Source: Chloroflexota bacterium
GTDB lineage: Bacteria > Chloroflexota > Anaerolineae > Promineifilales > Promineifilaceae
Assembly (NCBI GenBank): GCA_018004935.1
Contig: JAGNBF010000040.1
Span: forward strand, 1-43,304
DNA: 43,304 bases
Reading direction: 5' to 3'
In this document: piece after piece, positions 17,247-23,858 of the stretch
How the letters are laid out: every line of letters starts with the position of its first letter
Position numbering within the stretch: position 1 is the stretch's first letter
Position numbers and translations under genes: made by a program
Notes under the pieces: generated by a model
The model's input: only the letters and a program-made list of their open reading frames with translations
The model's database searches: none
What the model was told of the DNA's origin: nothing

Positions 17247-17458
17247 GCTTCAACCCAAACACGTTGTACACCAATAAATTCATGGGGGACATCTTCGGGT
17301 TGTCGCACTTCCAGACATAGTTCGATGGCTTCCCGAATCCGTTTCATCAAGGTATCCAACGATTTGGCCTGGGTGTGGCAACCAGACAGTTCTGGCACTG
17401 AGGCGACGTAGTAACCTTCGGCATCGCGTTCAATAATCACGTTAAATGCTCTTGCCAT
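17243..17458 (-). CDS. hicB: HicB antitoxin
   Basis: 71 residues. The HicB partial RNase-H-like fold is obvious from FNVIIERDAEGYYVASVPEL, SGCHTQAKSLDTLMKRIREA and IELCLEV. It lacks a separate DNA-binding tail, as in the short HicB class. Gene order hicB then hicA with a 4-bp overlap. The antitoxin is intact while its toxin is frameshifted. Confidence 0.9.
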   Translation of the reverse strand: MARAFNVIIERDAEGYYVASVPELSGCHTQAKSLDTLMKRIREAIELCLEVRQPEDVPHEFIGVQRVWVEA

Positions 17459-17534
17459 TGCTCACGCTCCTACTCTGATCATGGCGTGAATTATACCCTG
17501 GTTTAGTGGGTCATTCATGGTCGAAAAGGGAGAC

Positions 17535-17900
17535 GCGGCCGCAACGCCCCAAACTAGCCCAGTGATGGTATGGTGAAAGGGGGAACGCGGCCGCAACGCC
17601 CCAAACTAGCCCAGTGATGGTGTGGGGGGAACGCGGCCGCGACCCTCAAAACTGACCCGGTGATGGTGTGGTGAAAGGGAGATGGTGTGGGGGGAACGCG
17701 GCCGCAACGCCAAAAACTGACCCGGTGATGGGTAGTGAAAGGGGAATAGTGTGCGGGGGAACGCGGCCGCAACCCCCGATGCTGGCCCAGTGATGGTGTG
17801 GTGGAAAGGGTGAAGGTTGGGGGAACGCGGCCGCACACCCAATGCTGGCCCGGTTATGGTAAGATGAAAAGGGGAGAAAGTGTGGGGGGAACGCGGCCGC
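17535..17900. repeat. GCGGCCGC minisatellite array, seven octamers
   Basis: Octamers at 17535, 17587, 17633, 17698, 17763, 17827 and 17893, with spacing 52, 46, 65, 65, 64 and 66 bp. Consensus unit: GCGGCCGCAACGCCCAAAAC, then TGGCCCGGTGATGGTGTGGT, then GAAAGGGGAGAAGGTGTGGG. The right part belongs to the duplicated block. Confidence 0.9.
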
Positions 17901-17922
17901 GAGCCAACGAAACGCCAACAGA

Positions 17923-18183
17923 TCAAATGACAGCTTCCACTAGGGGCAAAAATGTTGGACTTAAGAGGTGGTGCAAAGCAATACCATCATCCAGACCATG
18001 CCACCACACCCCATATCCATCTGATTCAATACTGAAATTTTGTTGCTGTTCGGGAGAAGCCTGTACCAGCCATTTCATTTCCGCACAGGGAAAGATAATG
18101 ATTCGACCATCGTTCAAGGCAACCGTCAGAAGGTTGTTCGTAAAAAAGGCACTCACGATGCGGATGTCAGGCAAAGAATCCAT
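17923..18183 (-). CDS. DUF2442-like protein, copy 1
   Basis: 86 residues: LPDIRIVSAFFTNNLLTVAL, NDGRIIIFPC, then a C-terminal helix region GIALHHLLSPTFLPLV. The strand pattern V-x-L-x-D/N-G-R-x-I-x-F fits DUF2442, small proteins usually paired with DUF4160 in toxin-antitoxin-like modules. Here there is no DUF4160 partner. The gene begins about 20 bp after a GCGGCCGC junction with the truncated vapC, so its own promoter may be gone. Confidence 0.7.
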   Translation of the reverse strand: MDSLPDIRIVSAFFTNNLLTVALNDGRIIIFPCAEMKWLVQASPEQQQNFSIESDGYGVWWHGLDDGIALHHLLSPTFLPLVEAVI

Positions 18184-18202
18184 ATTGTTGCCAATGGGGA
18201 AC

Positions 18203-18248
18203 GCGGCCGCAGGATGTCTATCATCACATCACTGTCCAGAATAATCAT
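18203..18248 (-). pseudogene. vapC toxin truncated at GCGGCCGC, copy 1
   Basis: The ATG at 18248 overlaps the vapB end and encodes M-I-I-L-D-S-D-V-M-I-D-I-L-R-P, the first strand of a PIN-domain nuclease with its catalytic Asp (DSD). The frame then enters GCGGCCGC and leaves PIN homology, stopping after about 31 codons. More than 100 residues of the toxin are missing. Confidence 0.82.
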
Positions 18249-18522
18249 CGCCTGCCTCGTTCATGATATTGGGTCGTCTCTGCGCTTGTTCACGTAACTG
18301 CCGAGCATATACTTCACTGTCAGTAATATCTGACCTATCCTGCCACAAACCCACGAGGTCGGAATGGAGTAATTCGCGGGCTGTCAGTCGCGGCCGCGAA
18401 CCCGTCTCTGTCGGCGTAAACAGTAACAACACCTCTACCCGCTGGCCTTTCTCAATCGGCAGGTTCCGCAAGGTTAATTCCCCTTTCTTCTCGATAGTCT
18501 GTTGTACGCGAATCGCTTCCAT
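18229..18522 (-). CDS. VapB-like antitoxin, copy 1
   Basis: 97 residues. It starts MEAIRVQQTIEKKGELTL, a short beta-strand DNA-binding N terminus, then KGQRVEVLLLFTP, and a helical toxin-wrapping tail LLHSDLVGLWQDRSDITDSE. Immediately after it, overlapping by 20 bp, begins the first strand of a PIN toxin, which confirms the VapBC type. A GCGGCCGC (18390) lies in frame in the coding sequence. The toxin is truncated, leaving an orphan antitoxin. Confidence 0.78.
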   Translation of the reverse strand: MEAIRVQQTIEKKGELTLRNLPIEKGQRVEVLLLFTPTETGSRPRLTARELLHSDLVGLWQDRSDITDSEVYARQLREQAQRRPNIMNEAGDDYSGQ

Positions 18523-18598
18523 GTTTTACCTCGGTTTACGATTGGGCAATGGCCTGATTATACCGCAGTTTGCCAGACGGTTGGTATGGGCAGGAAAC

Positions 18599-19332
18599 GC
18601 GGCCGCAACCCCCGATGCTGGCCCAGTGATGGTGTGGTGGAAAGGGTGAAGGTTGGGGGAACGCGGCCGCAACACCCAAAGCTGGCCCGGTTATGGTGCA
18701 GGAAAGGGGGTTGGCGAGGGGGAACGCGGCCGCACACCCGAAACTGGCCTGTTTATGGTGTGGGAAAGAGGAAAGTGTGGGGAAACGCGGCCGCAACGCC
18801 AAAAACTGACCCGGTGATGGGTAGTGAAAGGGGAACGCGGCCGCAACGCCCAACATTGGCCCGGTCATGGTATGGTAAAAGTGGGAAGGGAGAACGCGGC
18901 CGCAATGCCCAGAACTAGCCCAGTGATGGTATGGTGAAAGGGGAAACGCGGCCGCAACGCCCCAAACTAGCCCAGTGATGGTGTGGTGAAAAGGAGGAAC
19001 GCGGCCGCGACCCCAACGCTGGCCCGGTTATGGTGTGATGAAAGGGGAGAAGGTGAGGGGGAACGCGGCCGCGACCCTCAAAACTGACCCGGTGATGGTG
19101 TGGTGAAAGGGAGATGGTGTGGGGGGAACGCGGCCGCAACGCCAAAAACTGACCCGGTGATGGGTAGTGAAAGGGGAATAGTGTGCGGGGGAACGCGGCC
19201 GCAACCCCCGATGCTGGCCCAGTGATGGTGTGGTGGAAAGGGTGAAGGTTGGGGGAACGCGGCCGCACACCCAATGCTGGCCCGGTTATGGTAAGATGAA
19301 AAGGGGAGAAAGTGTGGGGGGAACGCGGCCGC
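18599..19332. repeat. GCGGCCGC minisatellite array, twelve octamers
   Basis: Octamers at 18599, 18663, 18726, 18787, 18837, 18896, 18948, 19001, 19065, 19130, 19195, 19259 and 19325 (thirteen including the last partial unit). Unit lengths range from 50 to 66 bp. The block 18849-19056 is the only part between the two 1,224-bp duplicate copies. No gene within. Confidence 0.9.
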
Positions 19333-19354
19333 GAGCCAACGAAACGCCAACAGA

Positions 19355-19615
19355 TCAAATGACAGCTTCCACTAGGGGCAAAAATGTTGGACTTAAGAGG
19401 TGGTGCAAAGCAATACCATCATCCAGACCATGCCACCACACCCCATATCCATCTGATTCAATACTGAAATTTTGTTGCTGTTCGGGAGAAGCCTGTACCA
19501 GCCATTTCATTTCCGCACAGGGAAAGATAATGATTCGACCATCGTTCAAGGCAACCGTCAGAAGGTTGTTCGTAAAAAAGGCACTCACGATGCGGATGTC
19601 AGGCAAAGAATCCAT
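19355..19615 (-). CDS. DUF2442-like protein, copy 2
   Basis: Identical 86-residue protein to that at 17923-18183, part of the 1,432-bp-period duplication. Two identical copies imply the duplication is recent or is being homogenised. Confidence 0.7.
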   Translation of the reverse strand: MDSLPDIRIVSAFFTNNLLTVALNDGRIIIFPCAEMKWLVQASPEQQQNFSIESDGYGVWWHGLDDGIALHHLLSPTFLPLVEAVI

Positions 19616-19634
19616 ATTGTTGCCAATGGGGAAC

Positions 19635-19680
19635 GCGGCCGCAGGATGTCTATCATCACATCACTGTCCAGAATAATCAT
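19635..19680 (-). pseudogene. vapC toxin truncated at GCGGCCGC, copy 2
   Basis: Same 15-codon PIN-domain start cut at GCGGCCGC as at 18203-18248. Since both copies carry the same break, truncation preceded duplication. Confidence 0.82.
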
Positions 19681-19954
19681 CGCCTGCCTCGTTCATGATA
19701 TTGGGTCGTCTCTGCGCTTGTTCACGTAACTGCCGAGCATATACTTCACTGTCAGTAATATCTGACCTATCCTGCCACAAACCCACGAGGTCGGAATGGA
19801 GTAATTCGCGGGCTGTCAGTCGCGGCCGCGAACCCGTCTCTGTCGGCGTAAACAGTAACAACACCTCTACCCGCTGGCCTTTCTCAATCGGCAGGTTCCG
19901 CAAGGTTAATTCCCCTTTCTTCTCGATAGTCTGTTGTACGCGAATCGCTTCCAT
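19661..19954 (-). CDS. VapB-like antitoxin, copy 2
   Basis: Identical 97-residue protein to that at 18229-18522, with the same in-frame octamer (19822) and the same 20-bp overlap with the truncated vapC. Its upstream region is also identical, so both copies could be expressed. Confidence 0.78.
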   Translation of the reverse strand: MEAIRVQQTIEKKGELTLRNLPIEKGQRVEVLLLFTPTETGSRPRLTARELLHSDLVGLWQDRSDITDSEVYARQLREQAQRRPNIMNEAGDDYSGQ

Positions 19955-20030
19955 GTTTTACCTCGGTTTACGATTGGGCAATGGCCTGATTATACCGCAG
20001 TTTGCCAGACGGTTGGTATGGGCAGGAAAC

Positions 20031-20276
20031 GCGGCCGCAACCCCCGATGCTGGCCCAGTGATGGTGTGGTGGAAAGGGTGAAGGTTGGGGGAACGCGGCC
20101 GCAACACCCAAAGCTGGCCCGGTTATGGTGCAGGAAAGGGGGTTGGCGAGGGGGAACGCGGCCGCACACCCGAAACTGGCCTGTTTATGGTGTGGGAAAG
20201 AGGAAAGTGTGGGGAAACGCGGCCGCAACGCCAAAAACTGACCCGGTGATGGGTAGTGAAAGGGGAACGCGGCCGC
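20031..20276. repeat. GCGGCCGC minisatellite, five octamers
   Basis: Octamers at 20031, 20095, 20158, 20219 and 20269, identical to the run at 18599-18844. This is the last GCGGCCGC seen before 33198. Confidence 0.9.
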
Positions 20277-20403
20277 AACGGTTTGCGTTACCTGCGCTGG
20301 GGCACTGGACGGCGAAGCCGTCCAGCCAGAAAAATGCCAAGGCGTAGAAAACTGCTTGGGATGTGCGCAGAATCCCCAGCGTCAGGTGCACGCTTTGTTG
20401 GCA
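20273..20403 (-). other. attC site (NUDIX cassette)
   Basis: On the minus strand it starts at TGCCAAC (R''), then AAAGCGTGCACCTGACGCTG (L'' side), a variable centre with a GACGGC..GCCGTC hairpin, CAGCGCAGGTAACGCAAACC and GTTGCGG as R'. The R' box is altered because it is fused to a GCGGCCGC minisatellite unit. It starts 20 bp after the NUDIX stop. Confidence 0.88.
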
Positions 20404-20423
20404 CGCTTTTGACCTAAAGATAC

Positions 20424-21032
20424 CTACGCCGAAATAGCAGGAATTAGTTTTTCGGATTTCCACATTTTATAAGCGGCGCGGGCATTTATTTCATGTGTTG
20501 CGTGCCAGTTTTTCATATCATCAAGTGCCCAATATTTTAACGCATGACCTTCATGCGATGTCTTAAGTTGACCACCAATAATTTCACATAGATGAACAAT
20601 AGAAACGGTAGTATGCACACCCATTGTAGCACTTGGTTTGCGAGTAAATACGCCTACCAATTGATTAACCTTAATTTCAAGCCCAGTTTCTTCACGGACT
20701 TCTCTAACAACTCCTTCAACTGGCGTTTCATTTGGCTCAACAAATCCACAAGGCAAACACCAGCCGCTTCCATCAGACCTTTCCATCAAAAGGATTTCAC
20801 CACTTTCATTGAAAATTGCAGCGTCCGTTCCAACTTTTGGCGTTATGTGACCAATTTCATCACGAAATCTTTCCTTGATAAATTCTTCTGGGGCAGATAA
20901 AAGTTCGCTATAAGTTTTTGTTGCTAACCCTAAAAGACGTTCGTATCTTTCTTTGTCAAATTCACTTGTGGGATACCGTAATCCATTTCGGGCAATTGTT
21001 TGAATTGAATCGAGCAATGAAAAAATATCCAT
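20424..21032 (-). CDS. NUDIX hydrolase
   Basis: 202 residues. The NUDIX box is complete: GFVEPNETPVEGVVREVREE then TGLEI (about 117-141), giving G-x5-E-x7-R-E-V-x-E-E-x-G-L. An N-terminal helical domain (residues 1-65) precedes it, as in NUDIX proteins with the 'NUDIX_N' type extension that act on ADP-ribose-like or nucleoside diphosphate substrates. WCLPCGF precedes the box. It is a single-gene integron cassette with attC sites on both sides. Substrate unproven. Confidence 0.9.
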   Translation of the reverse strand: MDIFSLLDSIQTIARNGLRYPTSEFDKERYERLLGLATKTYSELLSAPEEFIKERFRDEIGHITPKVGTDAAIFNESGEILLMERSDGSGWCLPCGFVEPNETPVEGVVREVREETGLEIKVNQLVGVFTRKPSATMGVHTTVSIVHLCEIIGGQLKTSHEGHALKYWALDDMKNWHATHEINARAAYKMWKSEKLIPAISA

Positions 21033-21073
21033 TCAAGATTCCCTTTTGATTTACGCTTATTTTGCACGGAGCG

Positions 21074-21203
21074 TGCCAACGGCTGGCGTTAGCCGCTTGG
21101 GGTGGGAGCGTGGACTCGCCCGCGAAACGGGAAACGCTCCAAGCTACGACAAAGCTCAAAAAACGCGGTGCGTACCCCAAGTCGGCTGCACGCGGTGTTG
21201 GCA
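21074..21203 (-). other. attC site (196-codon hypothetical cassette)
   Basis: Ends TGCCAAC/GTTGGCA, with inner arms GGCGTTAGCCGCTTGGGGT and ACCCCAAGTCGGCTGCACGC pairing except for the extrahelical bases. Its variable centre is unlike the other sites (GGAGCGT..ACGCTCC). It lies 10 bp after the gene's stop. 130 bp. Confidence 0.88.
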
Positions 21204-21212
21204 CGCTTTTGT

Positions 21213-21803
21213 CTATCGAGCATCGTTTTCTTTCAAAAGATAAACTAAGCCCATTGGCATTTGACACGGTTGGATTAAACCATCGTTTACCAATTCTGAG
21301 AATAAGGACTTAACTTCGCTGTACAATTCTTGCATATTCTTTAATTCCTCATCGCCTTGCTTGAGTCTCCATGCTAAATGCGTGTTGAAGAAAAACTCAT
21401 CAAAGGCTTTTTGATTTGGGCAATCCCAATCAATTGGCTCTTGCGTTTCAGAATTTACCAATAAACAACCACCCCCATGAAGTGTGTAATTCCACACTTG
21501 TCCCGTTTGATCGTTCCATACACCTTTTCTTGGAACTCGGATTTCTTCAGAATATCTCAAAATGGCATATATTTCTTTCTCAATTTCATTGACAGGTTCA
21601 TATTCAAATCGGTCTACTGGCTTCTGACCATTTTCACTTGCAGCACCAGAAACCCAACCCAATGCGCCAAATTTTCCAATGGCATTTATATCGAGTTTCA
21701 TGTCTGTCATTGCTTGCACAACCAGTTGTTGTCGTTCAACGAAATAATGAATAGCCTGATAGAGTTCATCTTTAGCAAGGCTTCTTTTCTCGTCTTGTGC
21801 CAT
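21213..21803 (-). CDS. Integron cassette protein, DUF6896-like (tentative)
   Basis: 196 residues, not confidently recognised. The middle part WNYTLHGGGCLLVNSETQEP then IDWDCPNQKAFDEFF resembles the glycine/cysteine plus acidic pattern I associate with DUF6896, with an all-helical N terminus and tail. No signal peptide or membrane segment. It forms a single-gene cassette between two attC sites. Immunity or polymorphic-toxin relatives are possible but unproven. Confidence 0.6.
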   Translation of the reverse strand: MAQDEKRSLAKDELYQAIHYFVERQQLVVQAMTDMKLDINAIGKFGALGWVSGAASENGQKPVDRFEYEPVNEIEKEIYAILRYSEEIRVPRKGVWNDQTGQVWNYTLHGGGCLLVNSETQEPIDWDCPNQKAFDEFFFNTHLAWRLKQGDEELKNMQELYSEVKSLFSELVNDGLIQPCQMPMGLVYLLKENDAR

Positions 21804-21867
21804 GGTACATCACCGAAGAAACTCTTTGAAGTACAAAAAGGTTTTATAGCCAATCATGAAAGGGGCG

Positions 21868-21997
21868 TGCCAACGGTTTGCGTTACCTGCGCTGGGGCGG
21901 GGACGGCGAAGCCGTCCAACCAGAAAAATGATAAGGCGTGTGAAACTGCTTGAGATTTGCGCAGAATCCCCAGCGTCAGGTGCACGCTTTGTTGGGC
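21868..21997 (-). other. attC site (zinc-ribbon/PH cassette)
   Basis: Minus strand: GCCCAAC (21991-21997), AAAGCGTGCACCTGACG, centre with GGACGGC..GCCGTCC hairpin, CGCAGGTAACGCAAACC, GTTGGCA. 130 bp. It lies 97 bp after the nearest stop. Almost identical in its arms to the sites at 20273 and 22947. Confidence 0.92.
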
Positions 21998-22093
21998 GCA
22001 TTGTGCTGAATACCTAATTGTTGATATTAACCAAAAGTGTAACGACTTCTGCAAAAGCCTGTTTGACGGTGTTAACATTCATTAGATGGGCAT

Positions 22094-22894
22094 TTATATA
22101 ACTTTGTAACCCTTGCTGATTTTCTTTTTTCTCAAGGTAATCAATCCAGCCACTAGTAGTGCGACAGACAAGATTTGTCGGTTGGAAGGTGGTGGCACGG
22201 TCAGGAGACCGGCCACAGCTATTCGACGGAATAAGTTTGTTGAACTACTAGTCTTTTTGTTAGTAAATGCTGATGTAACTTGAAGTACCTGTCCTAGCAC
22301 GGCTTGAATACTCTGGAAATTTACTTCTAAAACTACATCTTCATTTTTTCTACCGTAGAAAATAAATTGCACATGACGACTATACTCGGTTTGCTCAACC
22401 TGCTTGAAATTTGATATATCAACAGATACTCCGCTCGGAGTTCCTAGCATACCTAAACCTGTAAGAATTATTAGGCGTTTGTTGGTTATAACCAATTCTC
22501 CCTTTTTGTGTTCCCAAAGAATTTTCCCTTCTTTAGAAACGCCCTTTATTGCCTGCGAAAAAAGTTTATCGCCCATGCCTGGATTTGATACATGCTTCAT
22601 TATTCCAAGATGAACAATCACGCTTTCTTCTTCTGGATTCATTAAAGCCAGATTTACTTTTCGGAAATAATCATTGTAATTTCGCGCAATCGGGTTATCA
22701 GGAATTTTATGCCCTAGTTTAGCAAACAAAGAGCGCAATTGAATAGCCTGTTGAGAAGTCATATAAGGTTTGATTGCAGTTTCTTTTTCAGGAATCGTTA
22801 TTTGCCCTTCGGTCGTAGGCTTGATGGCGTTACCGCAATTTGAACAAAACTTTGCTCCTTCAGAAACACTTTGTCCACAGTTACTACAATACAT
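22094..22894 (-). CDS. Zinc-ribbon plus PH-like domain protein
   Basis: 266 residues. The N terminus is a zinc ribbon (CSNCGQ..CSNCGN, four cysteines). After a linker comes a PH-like domain (GELVITNKRLIILTG near 130, FKQVEQTEYSRHVQFIFYG near 165), as in bacterial proteins with 'zinc ribbon + bPH'. A hydrophobic tail (ILSVALLVAGLITL) may be a membrane anchor. A dispersed 29-bp repeat at 22191-22219 lies in the 3' part of the gene and codes for V-A-G-L-L-T-V-P-P-P. Single-gene cassette. Function unknown. Confidence 0.75.
   Translation of the reverse strand: MYCSNCGQSVSEGAKFCSNCGNAIKPTTEGQITIPEKETAIKPYMTSQQAIQLRSLFAKLGHKIPDNPIARNYNDYFRKVNLALMNPEEESVIVHLGIMKHVSNPGMGDKLFSQAIKGVSKEGKILWEHKKGELVITNKRLIILTGLGMLGTPSGVSVDISNFKQVEQTEYSRHVQFIFYGRKNEDVVLEVNFQSIQAVLGQVLQVTSAFTNKKTSSSTNLFRRIAVAGLLTVPPPSNRQILSVALLVAGLITLRKKKISKGYKVI
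22191..22219 (+). repeat. Dispersed repeat GGTGGC..GGAGACCGGCCACAGC, copy 3
   Basis: Matches copies at 8936 and 9866. It lies inside the zinc-ribbon/PH coding sequence without breaking its frame. Confidence 0.8.
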
Positions 22895-22946
22895 TATTCA
22901 CTCCTTTGATAAGATTTTTTATGTTGTCTGAAATTGTGACGCCAGC

Positions 22947-23076
22947 GCCCAACGGTTTGCGTTACCTGCGCTGGGGCGGGGACGGCGAAGCCGTCCAGCC
23001 TGAAAAATGGTGAGGCGTAGAAAAATGCTTGAGATTTGCGCAGAATCCCCAGCGTCAGGTGCACGCTTTGTTAGAC
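22947..23076 (-). other. attC site (phage-like gene pair cassette)
   Basis: Minus strand: GTCTAAC (23070-23076), AAAGCGTGCACCTGACG, centre, CGCAGGTAACGCAAACC, GTTGGGC (22947-22953). The TAA of the R'' box is also the stop codon of the 141-codon gene, a typical cassette arrangement. 130 bp. Confidence 0.93.
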
Positions 23077-23496
23077 CCCGCCACATTTGAGCAAGGCTAC
23101 ACGGGAAACAGCAAGGGAGATTGTATCTGCTTCTGCACTATATTCAGTAATACTCCCATTAAGCACATCACTCCAAAGACACGCCCGCCACTTTACACCT
23201 GCTTCTGTATTTATGGATTCAATGCGCCAAGCAAACGGTTCTTTTGTCATTATAGTTATAACTTCCTGCGTGGCGGAAATATCCTTGCTAAATGCTTTCG
23301 GCGTCCATTCGCAAACATCACCGTTAAGATATTCTGGCGTACAGTGCCAGTTTTTTTCAGTTGACCATTGTGTTGAAAAAACATTATCGTGAACATGAGT
23401 ATAAACAGGCTTGCTTTCACCAAATACTATTTCTGCGACAAGTTCATCAATCTCTTTACCTGCGAGCATGGTTTCAATCTGGCTTTTATCCATCAT
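23071..23496 (-). CDS. Phage ABA-sandwich-like small protein
   Basis: 141 residues. Segments KEIDELVAEIVFGE at the start, AFAWRIESI-like (PFAWRIESINTEAGVKWRAC) in the middle and ADTISLAVSRVALLKCGG at the end fit the short alpha-beta-alpha 'phage ABA sandwich' domain common in phage and cassette proteins. No catalytic motif is visible. It starts in a TAATG overlap with the 57-codon gene upstream, and its stop lies inside the attC. Confidence 0.65.
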   Translation of the reverse strand: MMDKSQIETMLAGKEIDELVAEIVFGESKPVYTHVHDNVFSTQWSTEKNWHCTPEYLNGDVCEWTPKAFSKDISATQEVITIMTKEPFAWRIESINTEAGVKWRACLWSDVLNGSITEYSAEADTISLAVSRVALLKCGGV

Positions 23497-23669
23497 TAAT
23501 CCTGCTGTGTGTCTGACTTACGCAATTTCAATTTTACACTTTTACGCTCTCGACGATTGTATTTTTGCTTGACACGCTTTCTTTCACCAGACCGCCATTT
23601 TAGATATTTTCTCCATCTGGTAAGTGCGTCTACTTCGTCACCACTAATCATTGGAATTCGTTTTGGCAT
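23496..23669 (-). CDS. Small basic protein, 57 residues, phage-like
   Basis: It starts MPKRIPMISGDEVDAL, then TRWRKYLKWRSGERKRVKQK and a basic tail KSVKLKLRKSDTQQD. The pattern DALTRWRKYLxWRxGERKxxKxxYNRR recurs in small phage/cassette proteins as I recall. The TAA overlaps the ATG of the next gene (TAATG), so the two are translationally coupled. Too short for most gene finders. Confidence 0.65.
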   Translation of the reverse strand: MPKRIPMISGDEVDALTRWRKYLKWRSGERKRVKQKYNRRERKSVKLKLRKSDTQQD

Positions 23670-23700
23670 TTTGGATTGAACCTGTATTTTGCACGAAGGG

Positions 23701-23829
23701 GTCTAACGGTTTGCGTTACCTGCGTGTGGGCGGGCGTGGATTCTGTTTGGGAGCAGGAAAATGCTGAGGCTAGAAAAATGCTTGAAAATGCCGCAGAATC
23801 CCACACGTCAGGTGCACGCTTTGTTAGAC
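23701..23829 (-). other. attC site (type I R-M cassette)
   Basis: Minus strand: GTCTAAC (23823-23829), AAAGCGTGCACCTGACGTGTG, variable centre, CACACGCAGGTAACGCAAACC, GTTAGAC (23701-23707). 129 bp. It lies 30 bp after the hsdR stop. Confidence 0.93.
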
Positions 23830-23858
23830 CCGCTCTTGACCTTGAAGGCTTATTTTGC

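Larger units (their letters stand above)
17625..18848. repeat. Large direct duplication, copy 1 (1,224 bp)
   Basis: Appears base-for-base identical to 19057-20280, offset 1,432 bp. It contains DUF2442, vapC remnant and vapB genes plus minisatellite on both sides. Divergence at both ends begins within minisatellite units, pointing to unequal recombination between units. Confidence 0.93.
19057..20280. repeat. Large direct duplication, copy 2 (1,224 bp)
   Basis: Second copy of 17625-18848. Its right end runs straight into an attC arm (AACGGTTTGCGTTACCTGCG), so the last minisatellite octamer has replaced part of the attC R' box. Confidence 0.93.

Noticed and set aside
17554-19358. Minus-strand open frames with repeated GRVPP/AAAFP-type peptides
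   Set aside because: They translate minisatellite DNA in all frames and have no start signals or homology. Treated as non-coding.
17535-20276. Regularly spaced 65-bp pattern resembling a CRISPR array
   Set aside because: The whole unit is conserved, not only a short repeat with unique spacers, and no cas genes are nearby.
11226-20276. Minisatellite units as attC sites
   Set aside because: They lack the paired R''/R' boxes and complementary arms. The octamer is a simple palindrome within a largely unpaired unit.
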